Below are positions 7,705 through 16,658 of a stretch of 64,000 nucleotides of DNA, piece after piece; within the stretch, counting starts at the first letter, position 1, and every line of letters begins with the position of its first letter. Source of the stretch: DASRJG01 sp964647625. GTDB lineage: Bacteria > Acidobacteriota > Polarisedimenticolia > Polarisedimenticolales > DASRJG01. Location: NCBI GenBank assembly GCA_964647625.1, contig CAZYHZ010000009.1:28442-92441 (forward strand), given 5' to 3'. The position numbers and the translations under genes are program-made. The notes under the pieces are model-generated. The model was not told the DNA's origin and made no database searches. It saw nothing but the letters and a program-made list of their open reading frames with translations.

Positions 7705-9612
7705 ATGAACGTTTCGTTCACCGACCGCTTCACGACAGACGATGCCGTCAACATCTACGGCCTCGACGGGTGGAGCAACGGCTACTTCGCCATCGGCGAG
7801 GACGGGCACCTGCTCGTCACCCCGACCCGCGAGCCCGCGCGAGCGATCGACGTCTACCGCGTGGTCGAAGATCTCGCCAAGCGCGGTATCAAGACGCCGG
7901 CGCTCCTCCGGTTCCCGCAGCTTCTCGAGGGGCAGGTCAACGAGCTGTCGCAGAGCTTCGCCAACGCGATCCGCGAGTACAACTACCGCGAGCGGTACCT
8001 TCCGGTGTTTCCGATCAAGGTCAACCAGCAGCGCGTCGTCGTCGAAGGGCTCGTGCGCGCCGGCTGGAGCGCAGGCCTCGGGCTCGAAGCCGGCAGCCGG
8101 CCGGAGCTACTGGCCGCGATCGCCCTCGACCTGTCGCCGGACGCCCTCGTCATCTGTAATGGGTTCAAAGACTCCGCGTACCTTCGCACCGCGTCGATGG
8201 CGTGCCGGCTCGGCAAGCAAGTGGTCGTCGTCATCGAGAAGCCGTTCGAGGTGGATCAGATCCTCGAGATGGCGGCATCCGAGCCGGTTCTCTTCAAGAT
8301 CGGCTTCCGCATCCGCCTCCAGGCCAAGGGCTCCGGGATGTGGGAGAAATCGAGCGGCTTCACGTCGAAGTTCGGCCTGACGACGCTTCAGCTCCTGCGC
8401 GGGCTCGAGAAGCTGACCGACTCCGGCCTGCGCTCCCAGCTCGCCCTGCTTCATTTCCACATCGGCAGCCAGATCACCGAGATCCGCAAGGTGAAGGCCG
8501 CCGTCCGGGAGGCCGCGCGAATCTACGCGAAGGTCCGAAAGCTCGGCGCCGACGTGTCGTATCTCGACGTCGGCGGGGGCTTGGGCATCGACTACGACGG
8601 CTCCAAGACCTCTTCCGACGCGTCGGTGAACTACACGGTCCAGGAGTACGCCAACGACGTCGTGTTCGGTATCCAGGAAGTGTGCGACGAAGAGCACGTG
8701 CCCCCGCCGCGGATCGTCAGCGAGTCCGGGCGCATGCTCGTCGCCTACCACGCGATGCTGATCACGGACGTGCGGGCGGCGGTGTCCGGCCAGGAGTCCG
8801 ATCCGCCGGCCCTCACCGGGCGGGAAGCGCAGATCGTCCAGGACCTCGCCGAGACCGCGAAGAAGATCTCGGTCAAGAACTACCGCGAGTTCTACCACGA
8901 TGCGATCGAGTACCGCGATCAGATGTACTCCCTGTTCAACCTCGGGATGCTCGGGCTCGAAGAGCGCGGGAAGGGCGAGATGTTCTTCCGCGAGGTCGCG
9001 ATGAAGGCGGTGCGTTACTCGAAATCCGCGAAGTTCGTCGCCGACGAGTTCCAGGAGCTCGAGACGAAGCTCCACGACAAGTACATCTGCAACTTCTCGG
9101 TCTTCCAGTCGGTCCCCGATCACTGGGCGCTCGACCAGCTCTTCCCGATCATCCCGGTGCACCGGCTCAACGAGATCCCCACGCGCAAGGCGACGCTCGC
9201 CGACATCACCTGCGACTCCGACGGAGAGGTCGAGAAGTTCGTCGATCTCAAGGACATCAAGGACGCGCTCGAGATCCACGATCTCAAGGACGGCGAGCCC
9301 TACTACCTGGCCTTCGCTCTCGTCGGCGCCTACCAGGACACGATGGGGGACATGCACAACCTCTTCGGGCGGGTGCACGAGGCCGAGGTGATCCTCGGTC
9401 CGAAGGGGGTCCCGGTGGTCAGCGACGTCAGGCGCGGCGAGCCGGCGCGGGAGACCCTCGCCTGCTTCGGCTACGACGCCACGGATCTGCTCGAAGCCGT
9501 CAAGGCGCAGGTCCGCGAGCGCGCCAATCGAGGCGAGCTGTCGTCCGATGAAGCGGCCGCGTTCCTCGACAGCTACACCGCAAGCCTCGCTCAATACACC
9601 TACCTCGATTGA
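7705..9612 (+). CDS. speA: Biosynthetic arginine decarboxylase
   Basis: A 635-residue fold-III PLP decarboxylase of normal SpeA length, converting arginine to agmatine for polyamine synthesis. The PLP lysine is Lys105 in YLPVFPIKVNQQ. LLHFHIGSQI, LDVGGGLGIDYDG and the C-terminal active-site segment CDSDGEVEKFVD are all present. The start ATG follows a predicted promoter and a weak purine-rich site. Its stop codon overlaps the TTG start of the next gene (ATTGA), which suggests coupled expression with the permease. Confidence 0.95.
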   Translation: MNVSFTDRFTTDDAVNIYGLDGWSNGYFAIGEDGHLLVTPTREPARAIDVYRVVEDLAKRGIKTPALLRFPQLLEGQVNELSQSFANAIREYNYRERYLPVFPIKVNQQRVVVEGLVRAGWSAGLGLEAGSRPELLAAIALDLSPDALVICNGFKDSAYLRTASMACRLGKQVVVVIEKPFEVDQILEMAASEPVLFKIGFRIRLQAKGSGMWEKSSGFTSKFGLTTLQLLRGLEKLTDSGLRSQLALLHFHIGSQITEIRKVKAAVREAARIYAKVRKLGADVSYLDVGGGLGIDYDGSKTSSDASVNYTVQEYANDVVFGIQEVCDEEHVPPPRIVSESGRMLVAYHAMLITDVRAAVSGQESDPPALTGREAQIVQDLAETAKKISVKNYREFYHDAIEYRDQMYSLFNLGMLGLEERGKGEMFFREVAMKAVRYSKSAKFVADEFQELETKLHDKYICNFSVFQSVPDHWALDQLFPIIPVHRLNEIPTRKATLADITCDSDGEVEKFVDLKDIKDALEIHDLKDGEPYYLAFALVGAYQDTMGDMHNLFGRVHEAEVILGPKGVPVVSDVRRGEPARETLACFGYDATDLLEAVKAQVRERANRGELSSDEAAAFLDSYTASLAQYTYLD

Positions 9613-10931
9613 CCGATCCTGACCGGAAGCCTCGCCGACATCTCGGACTGATCGACGCGACGGCGGTCTTCGCCGGCATCATCCTCGGATCGGGAATCTT
9701 CGTCGCGCCGTCGGGGATCGCGGCCGTCGCGCCGTCGCCCGCCCGCGCCGTGGCCTTGTGGATCGCCGGGGCCTTGGTCGCCGCCTGCGGAGCGTCGTGC
9801 TACGCCGAGTGCGCGGGCCGCGTCCCGGCCAACGGCGGCTTCTTCGTGTTCCAGCGGGAAGCCTTCGGACGGGCGATCGCGTTCGTCTCAGGGTGGGCGG
9901 CGATCTTCGTCACGTACCCCGCGTCGATCGCCGCGATCTCGCTCGTGTGCGCGGCGTACCTCTCGCAGTGCACCGGCACGGCCGTCAACGAGCCTCTGGT
10001 CGGCGCCCTCGCCCTGGCGGCGGCCGGCCTCCTCAACGTCGTGGGATTGCGCACTGGACCTCGCGCGCAGGTCGTGTTGACCTCGATCAAGATCGCCGTC
10101 CTCGCCATCGTCGCCCTGGCCGCGCTGTCGGGCACGCCTCACCCCGCGGCGGCGGCCGTCGTCGCCGCGCCGGACCTGCCGTCCGGCGCAACCGCATGGC
10201 TGTCGGCGCTGATGATCCTCCTGTGGACCTACGACGGGTGGTCGGACGTCACGCTCGTGGCGGGAGAAGTAAGAAGCCCCGGCCGCAATCTCGGACGCGC
10301 GGTGATTCTCGGGACCGCGGTCTTGGCGCTCGTCTACTCGCTCACGCAATTCGCCGTCATGCGGGCGTTGCCCCGGAGCGAGATCGTGGCCTCGACGCGA
10401 CCGGTCGCGGCCGCGGTGGAGTCTCTGTGGGGTGCCCGCGCCGGCTCGGCCGTAGCCGGCCTGGTCGTCGTCAGCACGTTCGGCTCGATCGTGGGAACCG
10501 TTCTCACGGTGTCCCGCCTGGGCCACGCGATGGCCCGGGAGGGCGCATTCTTTCCCGGAATCGGCACCCTTCATCCGCGGTGGGCGACGCCGGCCCGCTC
10601 GACGGCGGTTCTGACCGGAATGGCCATCGTGTACGCGCTCTGGGGGTCGTTCCGCGGGATCCTCGCCCTCTTCACCTTCGCGGTCTGGATCTTCTACGGT
10701 CTGACCGCGATCGCCCTGCTGATCCTCAGGCGGCGTGGGGTCGGGGAGCCCGCGACGTGGCGCGCGCCGCTGGGCGTCGTCCCGCCGATCGTGGTGCTCA
10801 CCGTCGCGGTCGCGATGACCATCGAGCTCGTGATGGACGACCCGCTGCGCGCGGCGGGAGGAGCGGCGCTGCTGTGCGCCGCGTTCCCCGTCTACGGCTT
10901 CATCGCGCGATCTGGCGCGAGACGACGATGA
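9609..10931 (+). CDS. APC-superfamily amino acid/polyamine permease
   Basis: A 440-residue integral membrane protein with about twelve hydrophobic segments. The first segment carries the APC signature GIILGSGIF, followed by PANGGFFVFQREAFG and LLWTYDGWSDVTLVAGEV, as in LAT/amino-acid exchanger members of the family. The substrate cannot be read from sequence. Its TTG start overlaps the speA stop codon, so an arginine, agmatine or polyamine substrate is a reasonable inference. The last 32 bases overlap the convergent protease gene. Confidence 0.85.
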   Translation: MTDPDRKPRRHLGLIDATAVFAGIILGSGIFVAPSGIAAVAPSPARAVALWIAGALVAACGASCYAECAGRVPANGGFFVFQREAFGRAIAFVSGWAAIFVTYPASIAAISLVCAAYLSQCTGTAVNEPLVGALALAAAGLLNVVGLRTGPRAQVVLTSIKIAVLAIVALAALSGTPHPAAAAVVAAPDLPSGATAWLSALMILLWTYDGWSDVTLVAGEVRSPGRNLGRAVILGTAVLALVYSLTQFAVMRALPRSEIVASTRPVAAAVESLWGARAGSAVAGLVVVSTFGSIVGTVLTVSRLGHAMAREGAFFPGIGTLHPRWATPARSTAVLTGMAIVYALWGSFRGILALFTFAVWIFYGLTAIALLILRRRGVGEPATWRAPLGVVPPIVVLTVAVAMTIELVMDDPLRAAGGAALLCAAFPVYGFIARSGARRR

Positions 10932-12015
10932 ACTCCGCGAGATTCTCGAAGTTGATCATGCCGCGCAGCGCATCGCCTTCCACGACGAGAACGGGAGTCT
11001 GCGGATCGTTCTGAAGTCCCTGGAGAACCGCCTCGAGGTCCGCGCCGGGGTCCACCTGCGAGGTCTCGCGCACCATGACCTCGAGCACGCTCGTCTCCCG
11101 GCCGTTCCGCGCGAGCCCCTCGAGGAGCCGCGCCCGTGGAAGCACGCCGGCCACCCGGTTCCACGCGTCGAGAACCGGGAAGTCGTGCTGGTGGCTCGCG
11201 AGCAGGAGCTCCGCCGCGCGGCCGAGCGTGTCGTGCGGCTGAAGCGTCTCGAATTTCGTGATCATCGCCTCCCGGGCCGTGTGGCCGGCGATCGCGACGC
11301 GGCGCGTCTGATAGGCCATCTCCTGCGCGGCCCCGAGGAACACGAAGAGGCCGATGAACGAGAGGACGACGCCCCACTGGAGCAGCCCGCCGACGATGAA
11401 CACCAGCGCGATCGCCTGGCCGATGACCACCGCGATGCGCGTCGCGCGCTGCTCGCCGATCCCGATCGCGAGGATCGCCCGCAGCACGCGTCCGCCGTCC
11501 ATCGGGAATGCGGGGATCATGTTGAACACGACGAGCGCGGCGTTTGCCGCCAGCAGGTTCTCGAGGAAGCTGGGCCCCTCCCAACGCGCGACCGAACGAA
11601 GCGTCGCGGGAATGTCCACGGCCCGGAGAGCCAGGACGCACCCGAGCGCCAGGATGACATTGACCGCCGGGCCCGCCAGGGCGATCAGAAGCTCCGCGCG
11701 CCCGCCCGGAATCGACTCGAGCTTGGCGACTCCGCCGATGGGGTAGAGCACGATCTCCCGCGTCCTCACGCCGAAGCGCGTCGCCGCCGCCGCGTGGCCC
11801 ATCTCGTGGAGCAGCACGCACCCGAACACCGCGGAGATGAAGGCCAGCGCGCGCGGCACGCTGCGGCTCGACGCTGCGGCGTCCATCCCGAAGTAGAACA
11901 GAAGGAGCAGGAAGCTGGCGTGGATCCGGATCGGAATCCCCAGCATCGTGCCGACCTGAAAGGACCAGCGGGATCCCGCCGGAACGGGAGGGGCTTTTGC
12001 GTCGGTCGGGCTCAT
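10900..12015 (-). CDS. Site-2 protease family (M50) zinc metalloprotease with CBS domains
   Basis: A 371-residue membrane protein. HEMGH at residues 70-74 is the zinc-binding HExxH inside a transmembrane helix, and FPMDGGRVLRA near 170-180 supplies the third ligand Asp173. About five to six membrane segments fill residues 25-230. Two CBS repeats occupy about 245-365, so activity may respond to an adenine nucleotide. This is the SpoIVFB-like group of S2P proteases, which cut membrane-embedded substrates. It is convergent with the permease, overlapping by 32 bases. Confidence 0.9.
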   Translation of the reverse strand: MSPTDAKAPPVPAGSRWSFQVGTMLGIPIRIHASFLLLLFYFGMDAAASSRSVPRALAFISAVFGCVLLHEMGHAAAATRFGVRTREIVLYPIGGVAKLESIPGGRAELLIALAGPAVNVILALGCVLALRAVDIPATLRSVARWEGPSFLENLLAANAALVVFNMIPAFPMDGGRVLRAILAIGIGEQRATRIAVVIGQAIALVFIVGGLLQWGVVLSFIGLFVFLGAAQEMAYQTRRVAIAGHTAREAMITKFETLQPHDTLGRAAELLLASHQHDFPVLDAWNRVAGVLPRARLLEGLARNGRETSVLEVMVRETSQVDPGADLEAVLQGLQNDPQTPVLVVEGDALRGMINFENLAEFIVVSRQIAR

Positions 12016-12116
12016 CGCGTTTGGATCATAGGGGCCGGAGCGGGGAGGAGCCAGCCGCCCCCGTTTCGCGCCGTGCGGGATTTCGAGTATCGTGGCCGGT
12101 CCCCCGCGAGGCGAAC

Positions 12117-12653
12117 GTGACGCTGATCCCAGAGCTCAAGGCCCTGTTCAAATTCCAGGACTACGGCAAGAAGCCGCCTATCGAAGGCGTCGCCGTGCAC
12201 GTCCTCAAACGGTTCGTCGAGGACGGCGGGTCGATGACCGAGCTGTCACGCTTCGCCGACGGTCATCCCGATGCCGTGCCCGCGTTCTCCCTGGCACAGA
12301 TCAACTACAGCACGCTGGCGCCGTCTTCGATCAAGGCGTTCCACGTCCACCAGCGACAGACCGACATCTGGTACGTGCCGCCCGACGATCGCGTGCTCCT
12401 CGTGCTCGCCGACGTGCGCAAGGGGTCGCCGACCGAGAAGGTCGTCACCAAGATGGTGCTCGGCGACGGCCAGTCGATGCTCGTCGTCATCCCGCCCGGC
12501 GTGGCGCACGGATGCCGGAACCTCGGATCCGCCCCCGCCCGCATCCTCTACATGACCGACGTGCGCTTCTCGGCCGATCCCGGCGCCACCGACGAGGGCC
12601 GGCTGCCCTGGGACCTTCTCGGGGCCGAGGTCTGGGAGCCGTCGAAGGAGTAG
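12117..12653 (+). CDS. RmlC-like cupin (dTDP-4-dehydrorhamnose 3,5-epimerase family)
   Basis: A 178-residue single-domain cupin. The GTG at 12117 is chosen because GAGG lies 5 bases upstream and the family start follows; the frame is open further upstream. Family features are NYSTLAPSSIKAFHVHQRQTDIWYV (catalytic His region and dimer strand), LVLADVRKGSPT, and the closing PPGVAHGCRNLG. No other nucleotide-sugar genes adjoin it, so the substrate may not be dTDP-rhamnose precursor. It converges on the acyltransferase gene with 5 bases between stop codons. Confidence 0.75.
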   Translation: MTLIPELKALFKFQDYGKKPPIEGVAVHVLKRFVEDGGSMTELSRFADGHPDAVPAFSLAQINYSTLAPSSIKAFHVHQRQTDIWYVPPDDRVLLVLADVRKGSPTEKVVTKMVLGDGQSMLVVIPPGVAHGCRNLGSAPARILYMTDVRFSADPGATDEGRLPWDLLGAEVWEPSKE

Positions 12654-12658
12654 GCCCG

Positions 12659-13426
12659 CTACTCCTGCCGGACCGGAGAGAACGACGCGTTCGCATGGGC
12701 CCACAAGGTGCTCGCCAGCTCTTTCCGGTCGCCGGACGTGACGGGCATCGGCGCGAACCGCACGCGGGCGATCACCCGTCTCAGCCCCGCCAGGCGCGGA
12801 AAGTGGGTGAGCAGGCTCTCGCTGTCGTGCCAGCAGATGGTGCGCGAGGGCGCCGCCGAGTTCCCCGGCGTTTCGTACGAGATCGACGCCGCCCAGCACG
12901 GGACGCCGGCGCGCGCGGCCGGCTCGAGCAGCGACGGCTGAAAGGGGAGGATCTCGACGCCGCGCGATGAGCGCCCTTCCGGAAACAGCGTGACGGGGAC
13001 GCCGAGCGCCAGCCGGTCGGAAATGTCGCGTCCCGCGCGCACGACGTCTTTCCCGCGCTCGCGATCGACGAAGAGGGTTCCGGCGCCGCGGGCGATGGCG
13101 CCGAAGACGGGCCACGTGGCGATCTCCCGCTTGGCCAGGAACAGGCTCGGATACAGCGAGCCCAGGACCACGATGTCGAGGTAGGAGACGTGGTTCGATG
13201 CGACCAGGAAGGCGCCGCCGTCGGGGACCTTGCCCTCGACGTCGTGCCGGACCGCGAGGATCGCGCACATCGAGCGGGACCACAGCCGGCACGCCCACGC
13301 GCCGGTGCGCGCGGCCAGGCGCGGCCGGTTGCGGATCACGCCGCGTACCACGGCCGGAATCAGAGCGCACGAGAGCGTGACGAGAAAAACGGCCGGAATC
13401 TTGACGGCGATGCGAAGCCAGCGCAT
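12659..13426 (-). CDS. 1-acyl-sn-glycerol-3-phosphate acyltransferase (PlsC-like)
   Basis: A 255-residue lysophospholipid acyltransferase. NHVSYLD contains the catalytic HX4D motif near residues 78-83. FVDRERGKD and LFPEGRSSRG are acyltransferase motifs II and III. A hydrophobic N-terminal segment (FLVTLSCALIPAVV) anchors it to the inner membrane. It transfers an acyl chain to the sn-2 position of lysophosphatidic acid, or to a related lysolipid. It is divergent from the FHA/phosphatase gene, with 35 bases between. Confidence 0.88.
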   Translation of the reverse strand: MRWLRIAVKIPAVFLVTLSCALIPAVVRGVIRNRPRLAARTGAWACRLWSRSMCAILAVRHDVEGKVPDGGAFLVASNHVSYLDIVVLGSLYPSLFLAKREIATWPVFGAIARGAGTLFVDRERGKDVVRAGRDISDRLALGVPVTLFPEGRSSRGVEILPFQPSLLEPAARAGVPCWAASISYETPGNSAAPSRTICWHDSESLLTHFPRLAGLRRVIARVRFAPMPVTSGDRKELASTLWAHANASFSPVRQE

Positions 13427-13461
13427 CTGTATAGTGTAGCCATGGAAAGCGAAAGCTCCCG

Positions 13462-15132
13462 ATGATCCAGGAGATCGCCATCCTCGAGCCGGGAGGCGCG
13501 ACGCGCCAGGTCCCGCTCGATCGTGACCGCATCCGGATGGGACGGTCGAGCGACAACGATATCTCGTTCCCGAGCGACATGAGCCTCAGCCGCCACCATC
13601 TCGTTCTCGAGCGGGCCGCGGACGGCTGGTACGTCGAAGACCTCGGCGCGAAGAACCGCACGACGATCAACGGGCGGCGCATCGAGGGAAAGACCCGTCT
13701 CGCCGCGGGCGATCGCATCAGCGCCGGCCAGGTGGTCGTGGTCTTCGGCGGCACGAAGACGCCGACCGGGCCGGTGGAGTTCACCGCCGGCGGCGACGAG
13801 GGTCCGCTGCGGGCGACGGTGATGACCAACCTGCGCGGCGTGCTGTCCAGAGAGAGCACGATGCCGGGGACCAAGAAGGCTCCCACCGGTCCCGAGAGGG
13901 CCGGGGGAATTCCGCTCCAGCATCCCGGCGTGTCCGCGCTCATCCGCGCGGGGCAAGAGCTGGCCGGCCACCGCCCGCTGGAAGAGCTGTTCGAGATGAT
14001 CCTCGACCTGTCGATCCAGGCCGTCGGCGCGGAGCGCGGCGTCTTGATGACGCTCGAGGGAGACGACCTCGTCGTCCGCGCGGTGCGCGGAGAGGGGTTC
14101 CGCATCAGCTCGGCGGTTCGCGACCGCGTCATCAAAGAGCGCGCGTCGCTCCTCGTTCGCGATACCGCGCTCGACGAGGCCTTCAAGTCGAGGGACAGCA
14201 TCGTCGGGCAGCAGGTCCAGAGCGTGATGGCCGTGCCGCTCCAGACCGCCGATCGCGTCATCGGCCTGGTCAACGTCGACTCCCGGTCGTTCGCGCGGCC
14301 GTTCACGCCCGACGACCTCGACCTGCTCACCGTCCTCGCCAACGTCGCCGCGATCCGCATCGAGAACCAGCGCCTCGCGGTGATCGAGCACCAGAAGCAG
14401 ATCATCTCGCGCGACCTCGAGCAGGCTGCGGAGATCCAGCGGCGGCTCCTGCCCCGCGAGTCGCCCGCCGTCCCGGGATACGAGATCGCGGGGCACAACC
14501 TCCCGTGCCAGACCGTCGGCGGCGACTACTACGACTTCTTCCCGTACGCCGACGGCCGGATCGGCCTGTGCCTCGGCGACGTCAGCGGAAAGGGAATGCC
14601 CGCGGCGCTCCTGATGACCGCGCTGAAGGGCGGCGTTCAGGTGCTCCTGGGCGAGGCCCCCGAAGACGTCGCCCACGTGATCGGCCGCCTCGACCGCGTG
14701 GTGGCGGCGAACTTCCCGCGCAATCGCTTCGTCAGCCTCTTCTACGGCGTGCTCGACCCGTCGTCGGGCAATCTGACGTACTGCAACGCCGGTCATAATC
14801 CGCCGTTCCTCGTGAGGGCCTCCGGCAAGATCGATCGCCTGCCGAGCTCCGGGACGATCCTCGGGATCTTTCCCGACCTCGCCTACGAGGTGAGCACCGC
14901 GCGGCTGGAGCCCGGGGACGTCCTGACGCTGTTCAGCGACGGGGTGACCGAAGAGAACAACCCGAGCGGAGAAGAGTTCGGCGAAAGCCGCCTGGCCCAG
15001 GTGCTTCTCGAGAAGGGCCGCGGCCCGGCGGCGGGCCTCGTCGATGGAATCCGCCAGGCCGTGCTCTCGTGGGCCGCGGGCGCGCCCGCGGCGGACGACG
15101 TCACGGTCGTCGTGGCCCGGCGCCTTCCCTAA
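13462..15132 (+). CDS. FHA-GAF-PP2C (SpoIIE/RsbU-type) serine phosphatase
   Basis: A 556-residue three-domain signalling protein. The FHA domain spans about 1-100 (MGRSSDNDI, SRHH, NRTTINGR) and should bind a phosphothreonine peptide. A GAF domain is at about 165-310. A short coiled linker (ISRDLEQAAEIQRRLLP) leads to the SpoIIE-type phosphatase at 330-556 with GGDYYDFF, GDVSGKGMPAALLM and LFSDGVTEENN as metal-binding motifs. Such proteins usually dephosphorylate an anti-sigma antagonist in a partner-switching pathway, but no anti-sigma or antagonist gene lies nearby. The start ATG at 13462 gives the full FHA domain. Confidence 0.92.
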   Translation: MIQEIAILEPGGATRQVPLDRDRIRMGRSSDNDISFPSDMSLSRHHLVLERAADGWYVEDLGAKNRTTINGRRIEGKTRLAAGDRISAGQVVVVFGGTKTPTGPVEFTAGGDEGPLRATVMTNLRGVLSRESTMPGTKKAPTGPERAGGIPLQHPGVSALIRAGQELAGHRPLEELFEMILDLSIQAVGAERGVLMTLEGDDLVVRAVRGEGFRISSAVRDRVIKERASLLVRDTALDEAFKSRDSIVGQQVQSVMAVPLQTADRVIGLVNVDSRSFARPFTPDDLDLLTVLANVAAIRIENQRLAVIEHQKQIISRDLEQAAEIQRRLLPRESPAVPGYEIAGHNLPCQTVGGDYYDFFPYADGRIGLCLGDVSGKGMPAALLMTALKGGVQVLLGEAPEDVAHVIGRLDRVVAANFPRNRFVSLFYGVLDPSSGNLTYCNAGHNPPFLVRASGKIDRLPSSGTILGIFPDLAYEVSTARLEPGDVLTLFSDGVTEENNPSGEEFGESRLAQVLLEKGRGPAAGLVDGIRQAVLSWAAGAPAADDVTVVVARRLP

Positions 15133-15138
15133 GCGGCG

Positions 15139-16110
15139 TTGAGCGTCGACGCGGCCGCCTTCTCGCCGGCGCGATGGCTGCCCGGCCGCCACCTTCAAAC
15201 GATTCTCCCGTCCGTGATGCCGGCGCGCCGCGTGGCGGGCGACAGCTCCGTCCTCGACGTGGCCGTCGCCGAGCGGACGAAGGTGCGGCTCCTCGTCTCG
15301 CACCCGACAGCACCCGGACGCGGGACGCTTCTGCTCGTCCACGGACTCGCCGGATCGGCCGAGTCGGGGTACATGCGGCGCACCGCCGCGGCGGCGATCC
15401 GCCGGGGATGGATCGCCGCGCGCATGAACCTACGCAACTGCGGCGGAACGGAAGCGATGTCCCGGACGCTCTACAACGCCGGGCAGAGCCATGATGCCGC
15501 CGGGGTGCTCGCGGCGCTTTCCGCCGAGCGGTTCCCGCGCCCGTACGCGGTGATCGGGTTCTCGCTCGGCGGCAACCTGGTGCTTCGTTATGCGGGTGCG
15601 TCGGGCGGCAACTGCGCGGCCGACGCCGTCGCCGGCATCAATCCGCCGGTCGACCTCCGCCGATGCATCGACGCGATCGAGCGGCCGGAAAATCGCCTTT
15701 ATCACGCGTACTTCACGCTGAAGCTCTGCGCGCAGCTTTCCGCGATCCGCCGGGTGCGGCAGGTGCCCGGCCCCGATGCGCGGCCGTGGCGGATCGGCGG
15801 CATTCGCGGGTTCGACGACGCGTTCACCGCCCCCGATGCGGGGTACGCGTCATCGAAGGAGTACTACGTTGACGCAAGCGCGGGCCCGCGTCTTCACGAC
15901 ATCCGGCGGCCGGCGATGATCTTGTCGGCCGGCGACGACCCGTTCGTTCCCGTGGAAAGCTTTTCCGCCTACCGCAACAGCGGGCGCTTGCTTCGGCTGG
16001 TCCATCCGGACCGGGGCGGACACTGCGGATACTGGGGCTCCGGGCGCCCGCGCTTCTGGGCGGCGGAAGCGGCGCTCGATTTCTTCGAGTCGGAGTGCGG
16101 AAGGGGCTGA
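15139..16110 (+). CDS. Alpha/beta hydrolase, YheT family
   Basis: A 323-residue hydrolase. Family landmarks are GRHLQTILPS at the N-terminus, LLLVHGLAGSAESGYMRR, MNLRNCGGTE (oxyanion region) and the nucleophile elbow GFSLGGN. Acid and histidine probably come from DDPFVPVESF and RGGHCGYWG. The TTG start lies 6 bases after the phosphatase stop codon, so the two genes are likely cotranscribed. Substrate unknown; relatives are carboxylesterases of uncertain role. Confidence 0.85.
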   Translation: MSVDAAAFSPARWLPGRHLQTILPSVMPARRVAGDSSVLDVAVAERTKVRLLVSHPTAPGRGTLLLVHGLAGSAESGYMRRTAAAAIRRGWIAARMNLRNCGGTEAMSRTLYNAGQSHDAAGVLAALSAERFPRPYAVIGFSLGGNLVLRYAGASGGNCAADAVAGINPPVDLRRCIDAIERPENRLYHAYFTLKLCAQLSAIRRVRQVPGPDARPWRIGGIRGFDDAFTAPDAGYASSKEYYVDASAGPRLHDIRRPAMILSAGDDPFVPVESFSAYRNSGRLLRLVHPDRGGHCGYWGSGRPRFWAAEAALDFFESECGRG

Positions 16111-16113
16111 GCG

Positions 16114-16533
16114 CTAAACGCCACGCGGAACGTCGTCCTCGACGACGACCGGCTCGGCCGGTGCCGCCTCGCGGCGCTCGCGCTTCGATCCTCCACCGAA
16201 CAGAGACAATACGGCGCCACCGACGAGCGACCCGATCGAGACCACCGATCCGAGCGAGTTCTTGACGCTCGAGAGAGCATCTCCGACGGTGCCCACGGCC
16301 TCCGCGACCACGCTCATCCGTTTCACCCCGCGCTCGACGTCATCGACGACACGGTTCACGCGCTCGAGCGTGCCGTTCACCCGGTCGAGCGATTCGTGGA
16401 TGCGCGGGGTCAGCGACTGAAGGGTCTCGTTGGTCGTCTTCAGGAGCTTCCAGAGCTGATAAAGCGCCGGAACGACCGCACCGACCAGGACCGCGGCGAG
16501 AACCACGACGATGAGCTGAGCCGTTGGCGTCAT
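16114..16533 (-). CDS. DUF948-like single-pass membrane protein
   Basis: A 139-residue protein. One hydrophobic helix (about residues 7-27) is followed by an amphipathic, heptad-like stretch (KTTNETLQSL, HESLDRVNGTLERVNRVVDDVERGVK) of the DUF948 type, then a glycine-rich hydrophobic patch and a charged tail. DUF948 proteins are general-stress-like membrane proteins of unclear role. It converges on the hydrolase gene with 3 bases between, and is divergent from the HD-GYP gene. Confidence 0.7.
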   Translation of the reverse strand: MTPTAQLIVVVLAAVLVGAVVPALYQLWKLLKTTNETLQSLTPRIHESLDRVNGTLERVNRVVDDVERGVKRMSVVAEAVGTVGDALSSVKNSLGSVVSIGSLVGGAVLSLFGGGSKRERREAAPAEPVVVEDDVPRGV

Positions 16534-16658
16534 GACGTCTCCTCCAGGATCCGTTTCCGATACCTTACCAGAGGCGGCCTTTCCCGGCCCAGCGGGGCGG
16601 CGCGTGACAATCGGTGCCCCCGAACCTAAATTCGCCGAGGCTCTCGGGGGAAGGTGTC

